From positions 55,859 through 97,877 of the forward strand of contig NW_014578052.1 of the NCBI RefSeq assembly GCF_000485595.1: a stretch of 42,019 nucleotides of DNA, in the 5' to 3' direction. The DNA comes from Priapulus caudatus (Eukaryota > Priapulida > Priapulimorpha > Priapulimorphida > Priapulidae). Each line of letters opens with the position of its first letter. The stretch's first letter is position 1. The position numbers and the translations under genes were made by a program. The notes under the pieces were generated by a model. The model saw only the letters and a program-made list of their open reading frames with translations. It was not told the DNA's origin and searched no databases. Positions 29,536 through 40,347 of the stretch are shown in pieces.

Positions 29536-29617
29536 ACTATGGCGCTACACAGCGGCGACCGGAAGCAACACACTGGCCAGTGTGGGCCGTACACTCCGCC
29601 CACACGAGAGACGGTCA

Positions 29618-29871
29618 CAGTAACTGACTAATCTAGTCGGTGTTCGGCGAAAATACCAGATTTTCACCGCTCATTATCTCAGCGTAGGGGCATCGTAGGG
29701 ACATGCGGTTTGTTTTATGAACAAGATAGGACAGCTGATCAATAATACTGCAAAGAATCGTCAAAATAACACGGGGCAAGTTTATTAATTCGACTAATAC
29801 TGCAACATAGTTTCAGCATTTTACCGTTGTACGCTCTCCTTCTTTATACGCTCTTGATATAATATATAGCC
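29618..29871. repeat. inverted copy of the 23060-23309 segment
   Basis: Starts CAGTAACTGACT and continues CGCTCATTATCTCAGCGTAG to CGTTGTACGCTCTCCTTC, the reverse complement of 23060-23309. Homology ends sharply at 29618. At the other side it abuts the MITE at 29873. Confidence 0.9.
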
Positions 29872-29872
29872 T

Positions 29873-30224
29873 CGTCTACACGACGAACCTTAACTCGAGT
29901 TAGCGATTATGTAGCGTCTACACGACAACACCCGATAGCGATTATTACCGATTTATTATGCATGCGTGCGTGCGTATGTAAACGTGCGTGCGTGTGCACG
30001 TACACGTGCGTGCATGCGTGCGTCCGTGTGTGTGCACGTACACGTGCGTGCGTGCGTACGTACACGTGCGTGCGTGCGTACGTACATCGTACTAGTGCTG
30101 CCGCCTATCGTGGAGGTTAAGCTAACTCGAGTTAAGCGTCTACACGGGCCTTAACTCGAGTTAGCTTAACCTCGATCGACTGGCGAGGTTAAGCTAACTC
30201 GAGTTAAGGTTCGTCGTGTAGACG
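29873..30224. mobile_element. 352-bp fold-back MITE with 32-bp perfect inverted ends
   Basis: The ends are CGTCTACACGACGAACCTTA... (29873-29904) and its exact reverse complement (30193-30224). A 6-base flank TAGCCT before and TAGCTT after may be a target duplication with one change. Inside, GAGGTTAAGCTAACTCGAGT (24-bp arm, 30113-30136) is perfectly inverted at 30150-30173 and repeated directly at 30185-30208. The centre holds a TGCG/ACGT alternating run (29960-30085). It encodes nothing. Confidence 0.85.
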
Positions 30225-30275
30225 TAGCTTATATCTCACTATTCTCTCACTTTCTCACTAACGACAACAACTTCC

Positions 30276-33200
30276 TTATACAGAATCAAATACCATGTCT
30301 CTCCCTGTCAAGGCTGTTTGTCTGAAGTTCAGGGCCAGTTCCTGTACAGAAAAGTAGTGCCTCGTGATAGTGAGAGTATTGCTACATGTATTAGCCATCG
30401 GCCGTCTAGAAACGCCCTCTAGACTGTTGAACTGCACTTTTAAAGAAGATGACATGCAGTTGGAACTCGTCCAAAACAAAAGCAACAGCTGGAGTTCAGC
30501 ATTGTCCATGGACGAAATGAAGTCTTCTAAATAGCCCTTGACGAGCTCCTCAAGCATGAGAAGGTCCACATTATCTGAACATTCGTACTCAAGTGCTTGA
30601 ATGACCTGGATATTAAACAATAACTTTTACAAGGAAACAACGAAAAACAATGTATTTACGAAAATGACGTAATGTTCCTTATAATATCACTATTCGGCAA
30701 CGCAATGGATAGAACATACTGTTAAAGGGATAGTAGACTCTAGGATTTTACTGCATACAACTGTACTTACTGTATAACAAATCGTCTATACCCACTCGTA
30801 TTTGTTACCAGAATTTACCTAATTTTAATTGTTATAATTTATAATTAATTACACATCAACGCTACGAAATTTGAATGGCGTCATGACACCCGCGACCGTG
30901 CTGCCACCCCGAAAAAGTTGCGAATTTGACAATTTATTTTGCACGTTACAGACCGAGGGCTAATCACAAAAGTGCAATTATATTTATACCTAAATTTGCT
31001 ATTTAACCGAACGATATTCATGTTAGGGCAAATTTATTCATATTATAACTGAAACTATATGTTGTTTATAAGATATTACAATCCTTTTGCTGTTAAATTA
31101 ATAAATAAGAAACACCCTCGGTCTGTAGCCCTTGGCTGAAAAGTGGTTTTGCACAACTTATCAGATCGTGCGCTTTGAGTGGCGCCACCGTCGTTGTAAT
31201 CAAACTGTAGTCGTTAGTTTTAAAACAATTTTTAATAATATTTCTAATGGTGATTGAACCATGAAACTTTTTATGTAGCGTAATTTTAACGTAAATTAAC
31301 TGAAAATAACCCTAGAACGTAGAGTAAACGATCCCTTTAAACATTCTGTCTAGTGTAATAGAAAAAACTTGCATTTATATGGCGTTTCAAAGTCACTGAC
31401 TCAGAATTGAAATCGTCCAAAGGGATATACAAATGATGATTGCATGGAGGGCGAAGCATCTGTTTTCTGTTTAATTATTGGGAAACAATCGATTTTGGAA
31501 TACAAGCTTATTGTGTCAGAATCAAAAGTACCTTCGCAGGTGTTGGCTTCATATCCTCGTACAAGTCTGCGAGCGCTGACTCGCCGACACCAGTCCACAA
31601 GACCCCGTGTGCCATGAGTCCCTTCCTCATCAAGTTCATTGGGTATAAGGGACTACAGATAAGTTTGGCATGGGCCACACTTAGGCTCAGTTCACGAATT
31701 CTGTCAGTGCATGGCAACTCCTTTGCCCCAGACCTTGCCAGCAGGCTCACAAGACCAGCCCGGTAATCTTGGTCATTGACCTTACTTGGAGTATCCAATA
31801 CCGTCGACAGAATACGTCGGTCTCGCTCCCCGTGAAATTTTAGGAAGTCATTCATAAGCAACTCGTCAGAACACGATCCACTTAAGATGGCTGAAAGCGC
31901 TGCTTGACTGAGCTGCATTGGAAATGTGCCAGACAATACATAGGCGTGTCCCAACACACGTCCAACTATCTCCCAAAAGCCGTCGCTCAAACGTCGATGA
32001 TCCATTATTGGCACCTTGGCCAAACAACCTTCGAATTCCTCTTCAAATATCTGAAAAAAACAGGAAGTAGTGAACTGTAGTGATGTTGGTTTCAGGACGA
32101 CTAATTGAGGTGGTACATGAGAGCAGGCACCATATATGTACACATGCCTAGGCCATTGATACAGCTTTAGATCCATGTTGTAAAATAGAGACTTTCTGTG
32201 TAATTAGTTCGTTGAGGGTCATTGTAAGCAAGGACAGATTTGTCACCTGTCTTCAGATGTTGTGGTATCGCAGATCGTCGCGTTGGGGCAGTTTAATCAG
32301 CTTATTATGTGTGAAACATACCTTATGGAAGAATACAGAGAACATCTCTTTCGTGACGCCAGACATATCCAACGTGTTCTCTTCTCCATCGAATTGCACA
32401 GTGAGGTCGGGGTTCCTTCTGTAGTTGTCCACAACATTCTCGACAATATCATCTCTGCATACTTGTATTCCTACATCAGTGCCCAAGCAGAACATGCGGG
32501 CTTCCCGACAACGTTGCTTGAGAAGTCCATATCCTACAAACACAAGTGTTAGTTCACGTATATCAGCAAGTGCACAAAAGATAAAATATCATGGATATTC
32601 TCTCGGTGAGGTATCAATACATCAGATCACGCGGGTTCGAACAAGTATAACATTAGAGAGGCTCCAAAAGCATATACTTCCCAAGCCCAGATGCATTTTA
32701 AGCCATTGACAGCATAGCTTTCCACATTTGTGTTTTTGCAAAATCCATATTTTAACACAACCTATGTGGGGTGATATTTTTGTGGTCAGTACAGATGCAC
32801 TGGTGCAAAATATAACACAGTCAGCCGTTGGTAAGAAAAATCAAACGGTGCATATTTCCATTTTGTTTAGAATTATTAGCAGCACTTTACATGGAGGCTT
32901 ATTAATTGTTTTCAGGCCTCATGCAAAACACTTACTAACAGTTGGATGAGTCTCAGCATGCTCAGAAGACTGGTCGTATTCTGAGCTATCTCCTTCATCC
33001 TCCTCTGGCAAATCTAGAGCTTCCTATGACAAAAAATAACAAAAACACTTACCTACAGTTCAATAGATTACCTTACACTAGAATGCAATACTCCTATAAT
33101 AACTGTACCATAGGTTTTCTCATTTCTTCATGTGACAGGTCCTTTAGGGGTAGATCTGGCCACCCCGCATAAAAGTTCATTTTCTACAATGCTTATCAAA

Positions 33201-33543
33201 GGAAACTAGTGATTAGCCACTTAATTTTATCTTGTTCTTTGGAGCGTGAGGCCTTTATATTGTAGCGTTACATGGATCCCAATTACCAGCCATTCGTGTC
33301 CATCTGTTTCAAATCTATGTATTTCTTTCTCAGAATGCCTATGGGAGTCGAGGTACGCAACAGAATACTGAAACAGAACATATAGTAGCCACTTACGACA
33401 GCCTCGTCTTCAACGTGAAGCCGGGAGTTGGCAGACAGCCCGGCTTCTAATAACGATACGCTGCTTGGTTCAATTGCAGTCCCATTCATAATTAGTTTTG
33501 GTTGAAGAACGCGGTTGAGCCCCTTTACGTATTGAAACAGCAG
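30276..33543 (-). CDS. HECT-domain E3 ubiquitin ligase-like gene, five exons, 5' partial
   Basis: Exons in transcription order are 33543-33397, 33023-32936, 32533-32322, 32050-31532 and 30605-30276. All borders are GT-AG and all phases fit, giving 431 residues and a stop. HECT ligases take ubiquitin from an E2 on a catalytic Cys and pass it to a substrate. Visible parts are an N-terminal LLFQYVKGLNRVL segment, an acidic linker (LPEEDEGDSSEYDQ), and the HECT N-lobe (VQFDGEENTLDMSGVTKEMF, SVFFHKIFEEEFEG, VGRVLGHAYVLSGTFPMQLS). The C-lobe has LLLFWTSSN and the catalytic-site motif RRPMANTCSNTL. The Cys is at about residue 396, 35 residues from the end as usual for the family. The composition resembles G2E3-like HECT proteins expanded in invertebrates. 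No frame break is seen, so it may be active. Upstream exons are missing; a 41-base candidate lies near 33608-33648. The last intron contains a MITE. Confidence 0.85.
30714..31348. mobile_element. 619-bp MITE in the last HECT intron, with 8-bp target duplication
   Basis: The element occupies 30722-31340. The left end is TTAAAGGGATAGTAGACTCT and the right end in reverse is TTTAAAGGGATCGTTTACTC. The flanks ACATACTG (30714-30721) and ACATTCTG (31341-31348) are an 8-bp duplication with one difference. A second inner inverted pair, TTACAGACCGAGGG at 30947 and CCCTCGGTCTGTAG at 31114, is present. The 8-bp duplication fits hAT-like or P-like transposition. There is no coding capacity. Confidence 0.8.
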
Positions 33544-33768
33544 CTGTGAAGAAAAATAAATGACAGATTAGCTGGCTATGATATTTAACAGATTTGATGT
33601 GAACCTTGGTAGGGATAGTTGAAATTGTTCGGACAAGAACAGCTTCTACGACAGAAACGAACAAACAACAGTTTGTAAAGATTAGGAATTGTTATCTTAT
33701 GGAATCAACTTATGTAGCAAGACCAGAAGAATCGCAATTAAAAAGTTATTTGTTACAAATGTACAAAA

Positions 33769-34141
33769 GCCGGATGATACCAGAGTCGCGAATAAAAATG
33801 GCTAGATCTCAGCAATCAGACAACCGAACACCTTGATACCGTTTTAACCGCTCGTCGCTGATTAGTCGCATATATTTTTGGTTGATTCGTCAGTTACAGC
33901 AGAGTTACTGCGACTAGCCGATGTTGAGTATGACTAATCATGGCGGCGGTGTGTACGTTGAAAGTTACGAAAGTCTGATAAATGGGAGAATAGTTGTGAC
34001 TATTCGAGAAGAGAAGAAACCTCGTGTGGATTTTCAGATTCCCTGATCCCAGACGGTTAAAACGGTATCAAGGTCTTTGTGTTTGGTTGTCTGATTGCTG
34101 AGATCTAGCCATTTTTATTCGCGACTCGGGTATCATCCGGC
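33769..34141. mobile_element. 373-bp MITE with about 80-bp inverted ends
   Basis: The left end, from GCCGGATGATACC through AAAAATGGCTAGATCTCAGC to GATACCGTTTTAACC, is the reverse complement of 34057-34141 with a few changes and small indels. The flanks TACAAAA and TACAAGT are only an imperfect match. The centre contains AATCATGGCGGCGG, a CpG-rich YY1-like core. It lies upstream of the HECT gene's first visible exon. Confidence 0.85.
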
Positions 34142-34926
34142 TACAAGTAATTTTTCGCATTGGCCAAAAACAGTGGTTTGCCTTCGAGTTTGACGGCTGT
34201 AATGAGGAATCGAGGTACAGGGGTGGATTAATTGTTGTGCATTGTCGAAGTGGATACGTCTGGCTGTTATATGGTGCAAAAGTTGATAGAATAAGTGTGA
34301 AGTGTGAAAGTCTGTGGTTTGAGCTCAAATGAAAGGTTACTGTGATCGCAAGCGTACGAAAGTTAGATCCCTTCTTCTCTTATTATGTAATGTAACTAGA
34401 TGGTTGGCTGAACTGATTTTAACATTTTACAAACTGTGCCTCAGGTCCCTGTGCATACACACGCATATAGACGCGCACACACGCACCGTCGGAAGAGCTG
34501 GAAAATGAATATTACAGTCATGATAGTTCTGAATTACTCAATTACTTATTCAATTCCGCCTTCTGATGGACGGAGTTCTTGTAGTATCTCAGAAGGCGTC
34601 CACTGGGCAGCGTGACGAGCATCCCGAGTGATGAAATCTTTTTGTACGTTTTGGGGCTACTTGCCCATAGCGTAGGACACGCTTTCACCACCCTGTTTAA
34701 AATCATGGTTAAATCATGCGATACAATTTTATTTCACAGCATAAACATGACCATTACGTGCAATAAACCTGAGCACTACAACAAGCGTCATGTTTACTGA
34801 TGCAAGTGCAACATGATTTTGCATAGTAAAAAACCATATTTGTAAGAGTATATACAAATCGAAATGATTATTACAGTCATGATAGTTCCGACTTACTCAG
34901 GCTTCCACCGTCTACCTCTAGGTGTC
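34142..34926. other. gene-free, with a 33-bp direct repeat and a CG/CA fragment
   Basis: TTACAGTCATGATAGTTC with similar flanks occurs at about 34512 and 34870. A 38-base piece of the CG/CA module (ACACGCATATAGACGCGCAC) lies at 34451-34488. Otherwise nothing is supported. Confidence 0.6.
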
Positions 34927-36896
34927 CTACGAAGGTTGGCTTATCAATGCATGACTGCTGATTTGCGGCAAGTATTTTTCCATGATGGCAACAATATCCG
35001 CGTCATCCTCATCGATGAGGCTCCAGTCGTCATCTGACGGTGCCGTGTAGTTAACGGGAGCCGCGGTCATCTCAGCTGTTGAAGACCGGATGAGCCAGCG
35101 TGCGTGTTCGCGACATGGTAGGCAAGCTGTGTGTTTGCCTGTGGCTTTGAACAGCCAACGGCACTGTGCAGGTCGAATTCGCTTTGATGGCAAGTGGTCA
35201 TTGGCTGCTTGAAACATTTCCACTGCAGTTTCGCAGGAAATATTTTCATCAAAATCAATTCCTGTGCACATGCGCATATTGTCTATCCTGTGAAGGAGGT
35301 CCCCCACACTCTGAGAGGAAAACCTACTGTTAACGGGATGCAACATGCTTGTCTCATCACTGCACACCCTGGCTTCGGCCACGTTTACTTCCCATTTGCC
35401 ATTGTTGGAAATTTCTAATGTTAATGTTAAGTAATTGGTTGCTACCATGACAAAGGAATGGATGAGCTCCCTATATACCGCAGTTGCATCCTCCTCCTGT
35501 TGGCTTGTGAGCTGGTATAGATGGTTCCATGCCTCCTGCAAGTCGGGTGTTTCTCGGAGTTTTGCTTCAATGATGTCGAAAATATTCTGTTTTTCTATAT
35601 CAGGCTTTCTAAGTTAATTCTGTATTTTTCCAGGAGCAAGAAGAACCGGAAGGCATCGTCGCTGATGTTGAAGAGCGACTGCCGGATGTTCTGCTTCCGT
35701 GCAGTCTCATGAAGTGTGGCTGGCATCTGGCTGCTTTGTTGAAGGTCTGCGTAGGTTGAAGTGAGGCTGTCAAGAAGCTTGAGTCTTGCTATTGTTCTCT
35801 TACAATTTTCTTGTTGGTGTGTTCCGTGGCTGTAGAGAAGGTGCCGCAAACTGTTCCTGTACCTTATAGTGAGTTGTGCAAGGCAGCGGCCAGCAACATA
35901 CCGGATCTTACCCATGCCTTCTTCGCTTGCTCGCAGGTCCATAAGCGGAAGATCACCTAGCTGTTCGCGCTGCTTGTCTATGATCTGTGAGGCAGCGGTT
36001 TCCAAAACTGAATGAGCAACAGCGATCAAGATGGTATGGCCGAAGGAGAGATGGTGGTCCTTCAGCTGTTCGACATCACAGCTCATCAGGAGAGCGCATC
36101 TCTGCTTGTAGATGTTGCTGCTGCTGAACCTGTGCATGCTTGTTACGAATGCTGTCAGTTCCTTTGTCTTCACTTGTGTGCCTGGTGGCAGTTCTGACAA
36201 CTGCTGTGCTATCATGTTGCCTATCGAAATCCAGTTTTGGCTTAGAAAAGCTGCAGCTTTTCCTTGCCAGACTGAAGCAGGTTGCTGGCAAGTGAGGCAA
36301 CCTGCTGCTGCATGTCAGTCACTGGATCTTCGGACAACACGTCAGCAAGCAAGTCATCCACTGACAGTGGGCACAAGTCTGGCAGCATAGTGTGGATTGC
36401 TTCTTGCATGGACTGGCTCTCTAGCGTTGGCTCATCAGCTTACGCAGTGTGGGCCTCCAACAGCATCTCGTCGATTCGCTGAATCTCGCCTTCAGAGAAC
36501 GAGAATACGTAGCTGTCACCTTCTTCGTGTATAAATTCAGTGGGTGCACCTTCATGGCAAATTTGGCAACAACCCAAATCGTTTTGTGTGTCGGCGTTAA
36601 ACAGTTTCTGGTAAAAGTTAGTGACTGCCTGTGTATGTTGCTGCATACAGTTGGGGTTGAAGCCCACTACACGAAGCCACTCTCTGTGTGTGGCTCTACT
36701 GACTGCGACTCCAATTTGGCCAGGTGCAAATATATGGTGGCAGTGCACCTCCACAGATGGCAGTGTCATGCCCTGGCACTTGTGGATAGTCATGGCAAAT
36801 GCCAGACGTAATGGCAGCTGCTTCCTGGTTGCAGCAACCTTCTGCTGTGATGGGGAGTAAATCGAATGAAAGTGTCAATGACACTGTAGCTCACCA
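34927..36896 (-). pseudogene. PIF1-like helicase C-terminal region, broken
   Basis: Read 36896 to 34927. The start matches helicase motifs near the C-terminus (SPSQQKVAATRKQLPLRLAF, AMTIHKCQGMTLPSVEV, FAPGQIGVAVSRATHREWLR), the motif V-VI region that couples ATP hydrolysis to DNA unwinding. A long family-specific C-terminal extension follows (CQICHEGAPTEFIHEEGDSY, then YVAGRCLAQLTIRYRNSLRH, then LLHRIDNMRMCTGIDFDENI and an acidic end). Walker A and B motifs are absent. Damage: an in-frame TAA at 36440-36442 with the same frame continuing (ADEPTLESQSMQEAIH), a frameshift near 36245-36260, and another near 35597-35610. A block of helicase between 36866 and about 36860 is missing compared with 28452-28757 and 38.7 kb. 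The sequence is still protein-like in all parts, so inactivation is probably recent. Plus-strand ORFs over it are shadows. Confidence 0.75.
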
Positions 36897-38190
36897 CACA
36901 AAAGGACACAACTGAGTGAGTAAGAAGAAGTCAGTTTTAATTGAGCGACCATCGACGTACATTATAGAAACGATTGCCATCTGTATATCGCAATAATAAT
37001 TTATAAACCAAAATGAATCACAATTTGTGACCGTAGATGGCGCTATACTGGCTTTGTAGCGATGGCGTTTGAAATAAATAGGTTATGTTGCGTTCCGACG
37101 TGTTTTGTAAAACTTTACTCTAATATAGATGTTTTATCGGCAGGGTGGAGAGAAAATACCAATTTTTCATTAAAGATATTGTCAATGAAATCTTGTAAAA
37201 TGAACCAGACGAGTGTGATACCACAGACTGTTTGTGTCTATATAATATGCTATATAATTGCCAAACCCGNTGAAAATCATCGGCTTGGCTGCATTGGATC
37301 ACGTCCACGCAGCCGCGACACTACACGCAGATGGTGGATTCAGTGGGTGATTGGGTGGCTATCAGCCAGCGCGGCCCAATTAATTATATTGAGCAAGTGT
37401 AATAGTAAGCGATGTACAAAACGGTAGCCTGGTTGTTCTGGCTTGTTCTGCAAAGAGGAGTCTTCTGCTGTTCTGCAAAAGAGGAGTCGTTGCTGAGCCT
37501 GTGGCTTGGCGAGAGGGTCGTTCTGCCTGTTCTGGCAAAGAGGAGTCGTTTAGCGGTTAGGGTAACGACTATTAAATTATTGACAAGTGTAATAGTCACG
37601 CGAGTAAATAAATATTAATATAGGAATTATACTAGGCTGATATACTAGAGGCTAGAATTACTACGAGGTGGGTCTGGGAAGGCACGATTTATTGTTTATC
37701 CTATCCTGAGTTCTTGCGCGCTTTTGTTCCTCACGTCGGGGTCGAAGTTTGACCAAATGAGGTTGCAGATATTGCTATAGAAACTCCTTTAAAGTGTGAT
37801 CTACTAGATGTTACTTTTCCTGTGTCGAATCGTTAAATGCCCATAAAAATAATTATCTCTCGATGCTTGTTTGCGTTAATTTCTGTTTTAAGAATCTTTT
37901 TCTTTTTGCATCAGAGACAGAGTGATCCAAAGCCGGAGACGTAGCTGACTACTAGTACGGCCATGCCTACTCATGCTGACTCAAATGTTGCAATGCTTGC
38001 TATGTACAATGTTGCTATGGGTGTAGCGGGGACGTCATCGTTAAAACGTTATCACGTGACTCCTCCCGCCCGGTGAAGAAATCAGAAAAAGGAAAAAAAA
38101 AAAGTACAACACCCCTCGAGGACGCGGAAAATGCCGGCGCTAAAATGATGACGCTCAAGCACAGAAACTGCTTGTCGATTCGCGTTCGCG
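36897..38190. other. gene-free, with short repeats and one ambiguous base
   Basis: CAAAGAGGAGTC (or CAAAAGAGGAGTCG) repeats near 37450-37550 together with GCAAGTGTAATAGTAAGC at 37392 and GACAAGTGTAATAGTCAC at 37581. These form a degenerate local repeat. An N is at 37270. No coding region is supported. Confidence 0.5.
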
Positions 38191-38199
38191 TTCACGTGA

Positions 38200-39190
38200 A
38201 TACGCGCACGAAGGACCTGCTGCTACAATGTCGCTTCAGAGACTCGAGAAGTACGTAGCTGTCACCTTCTTCGTGTATAAATTCAGTGGTGCACGCTTCA
38301 TGGCAAATTTGGCAGACAACGGACCAATCGTTTTGTGTGTCGGGCGTTAAACAGTTCTGGTAAAAGTTAGGTGACTGCGCTGTGTATGTTGCTGCATCAC
38401 GTTGGGGTTGAAGCGCCCCCTCACGAAGCACTCTCTGTGTGTGCGCTCTAAGCTGACTGCCGACTCCGAAGTTGGCCGGGTAAGCGAAATATATGGTGGC
38501 AGTGGACGCTCCACGGATGGCAGTGTCGTACCCTGGGCACTTGGTGGATATGTCAAGGCAGTATCAAGCAAAGTAATGGCAACTGCTTGCGTGTGAAGTG
38601 ACCTGCTGATGATGGGAGTAAATTAAAAAAATTGTGAGGTGTGCATGGTTATACCGCCTCTTCTGAGGGCCTGTTGCGCGTGAATTTCACCAGGGGCCCT
38701 GCGGGGATGAAATTGCTTGTAGACTCCCCATAAAGGCAATTGAACAAGGTGTCTGAAAAGGTTTTGCAGTCAGTAACGCACCGGTGCAGCCGATTTTAGG
38801 GCGACATTACTTCGGTTTGGACTAGGCTCCTCAGGCTTTGGCATGCTCTCCGGAATCTTTGGCAGTAGTAAGGTTGTGGTGCTTGCCTTGAAGAGCTGGT
38901 TTGCTTTTGATCAGGCATTGGAAGACCTGTTTCGAAAATGTAGCGAAAAAGAGTAATAGTGGTACCTGTTGATCTTGTGGTTGGCAGAGGGCGGGATACT
39001 TTATTCACAGAGAAGAAGAGGCTTCGGTATAAATGGCTGGCCTGTAGAGAGTTCATTGATGCATGTGATCAAAGTTGCATCTTGCTGATGAAGAACTTGG
39101 TCCAGTAGCACCTCATGTGCGAGAATGCTAAAACAGGAGACTAATATAATAAAAACAGAAAGACAGACAGATTGGCTGCAGGCAGAGAGA
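38200..39190 (-). pseudogene. heavily decayed PIF1-like helicase copy
   Basis: Minus-strand pieces in at least three frames parallel the other helicase copies: LLDQVLHQQDATLITCINEL (about 39110), then SRPLPTTRSTG, then the KVGA/NGLMG block as DNA similarity at 38726-38830 against 28540-28640, then TDGSV/MTLPSVE-like DNA at 38500-38560. The end is CQICHEACTTEFIHEEGDSY at about 38240-38310. Insertions of one base every 10-30 bases break every frame. It retains the uninterrupted order of blocks that the other two copies have lost. Confidence 0.7.
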
Positions 39191-39765
39191 GACAGACAGA
39201 CACAAAATATTTTCCGCTTCATAGTCTCTTGTCTTTCTCCTGGACATCAGGCAAAACACTAGGGGAACTTGCTTGATGCTGGCACCTTTCTGTGGAAGGG
39301 GGCAGTGACGATCTTGAATGTCCCGTCACTAAAGCAACGTTTTGCATTTTGGAGCAGCTCCAATTGGGCTGCCAATGGGCACTGCCAGGTCAGCCAAATC
39401 ACGCCAAATAGTGGGTACTGGCAATTGCGGTGGCAACATTTGCTGAATATAGCTCGGGATGTTAACTCTGGAATCGTGGTGGTAAAAGGTTGGCCATGTG
39501 AAAGAACGCGAATGAGCCGAACACCCGGAAGTCAAAGTGACAACCTGTTGGGATAAAATTTGGATGTCAGTATTCACCACTGGTGAGTCATCACCGGATT
39601 GACAAGAGACGGTCAAAGTAAATGGTTTGATTGGAGAAATCGACAGTGACCATTAGTAAGAAAATGCACATGATGCTTCTGTTGCCGAGAAATATTAACA
39701 CGTCGTGGGCAACGCTGAGGGATCTCTGCTCTTGATTCCTCCTGTCACCCGCTCACTTGATTAAG
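39191..39765. other. no gene supported
   Basis: A 95-codon frame on either strand (39269-39556 plus, 39329-39616 minus), neither with homology or splice support. It may be the continuation of the decayed helicase copy. Confidence 0.3.
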
Positions 39766-39774
39766 TATATGCAC

Positions 39775-39910
39775 GGGCGTCGCACCCCCTGTCCGTCACG
39801 TGCTTGGCCGGCGCAACTCCCTCGCCTAGCGCGTGTACGGGTGGTGCAGCTCCCTTAGCTCCCACACCTGGTAGCTATGCGACCCCTTCCCCTGTGCTTG
39901 TGCTGGAGAA
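39775..39910. repeat. about 33-bp degenerate tandem repeat, 4 units
   Basis: Units begin GCACCCCCTGTCCG, GCAACTCCCTCGCC, GCAGCTCCCTTAGC and GCGACCCCTTCCCC at 31-33 base spacing, each ending with a GTG/GCTTG or GTACGGG-like block. It is C-rich on the plus strand. Confidence 0.6.
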
Positions 39911-40345
39911 CTTTTTATCTCTGTTGCTGGGGAACTTTCCTATGACTATTGAAATGGTCTCCTGCGCTATAACCTGACGGGTCCCGTGAACATCTTAACA
40001 AGTTACCCGTTTGTAACGAACATTGTGACGACTTGTTAATACCTCTCTTATCAGGTATAATATAGGTATATATACAATTAAGTCAAATTAATATCACATT
40101 TGGAATACTCCAAATTTGGATAATATTTGCAAATACTGTCTAAATCAGTCTCTTTCAATTTCTTTCTAGTTTTTCCTTTCTTTCGTGTCCCGAGCATGCT
40201 CCTTGTCTTCTGTCGCTTGATGATTTCTGCTCTCAATTCCTTCTGTTTTTTCTTCCGTCTGTTGCTCTGCACTCTCTCCATTTCACTTCCTTACGGAGCA
40301 CCTCCCTACGTTTCTCCTCGAGATTATCAAGGAAGTTGACTGCTA
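39911..40345. other. no gene seen
   Basis: AT- and pyrimidine-rich sequence, with a basic minus-strand ORF at 40078-40281 that looks like chance coding of a TTTCTTTC-rich stretch. Confidence 0.35.
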
Positions 40346-40347
40346 TT

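Noticed and set aside
36012-36860. Plus-strand ORFs of 60-120 codons
   Set aside because: Antisense shadows of the helicase C-terminal region.
28452-36896. Helitron (Rep-Hel) element
   Set aside because: PIF1-like helicase pieces are present, but no Rep HUH motif, no TC...CTRR ends and no terminal hairpin in a suitable place were seen.
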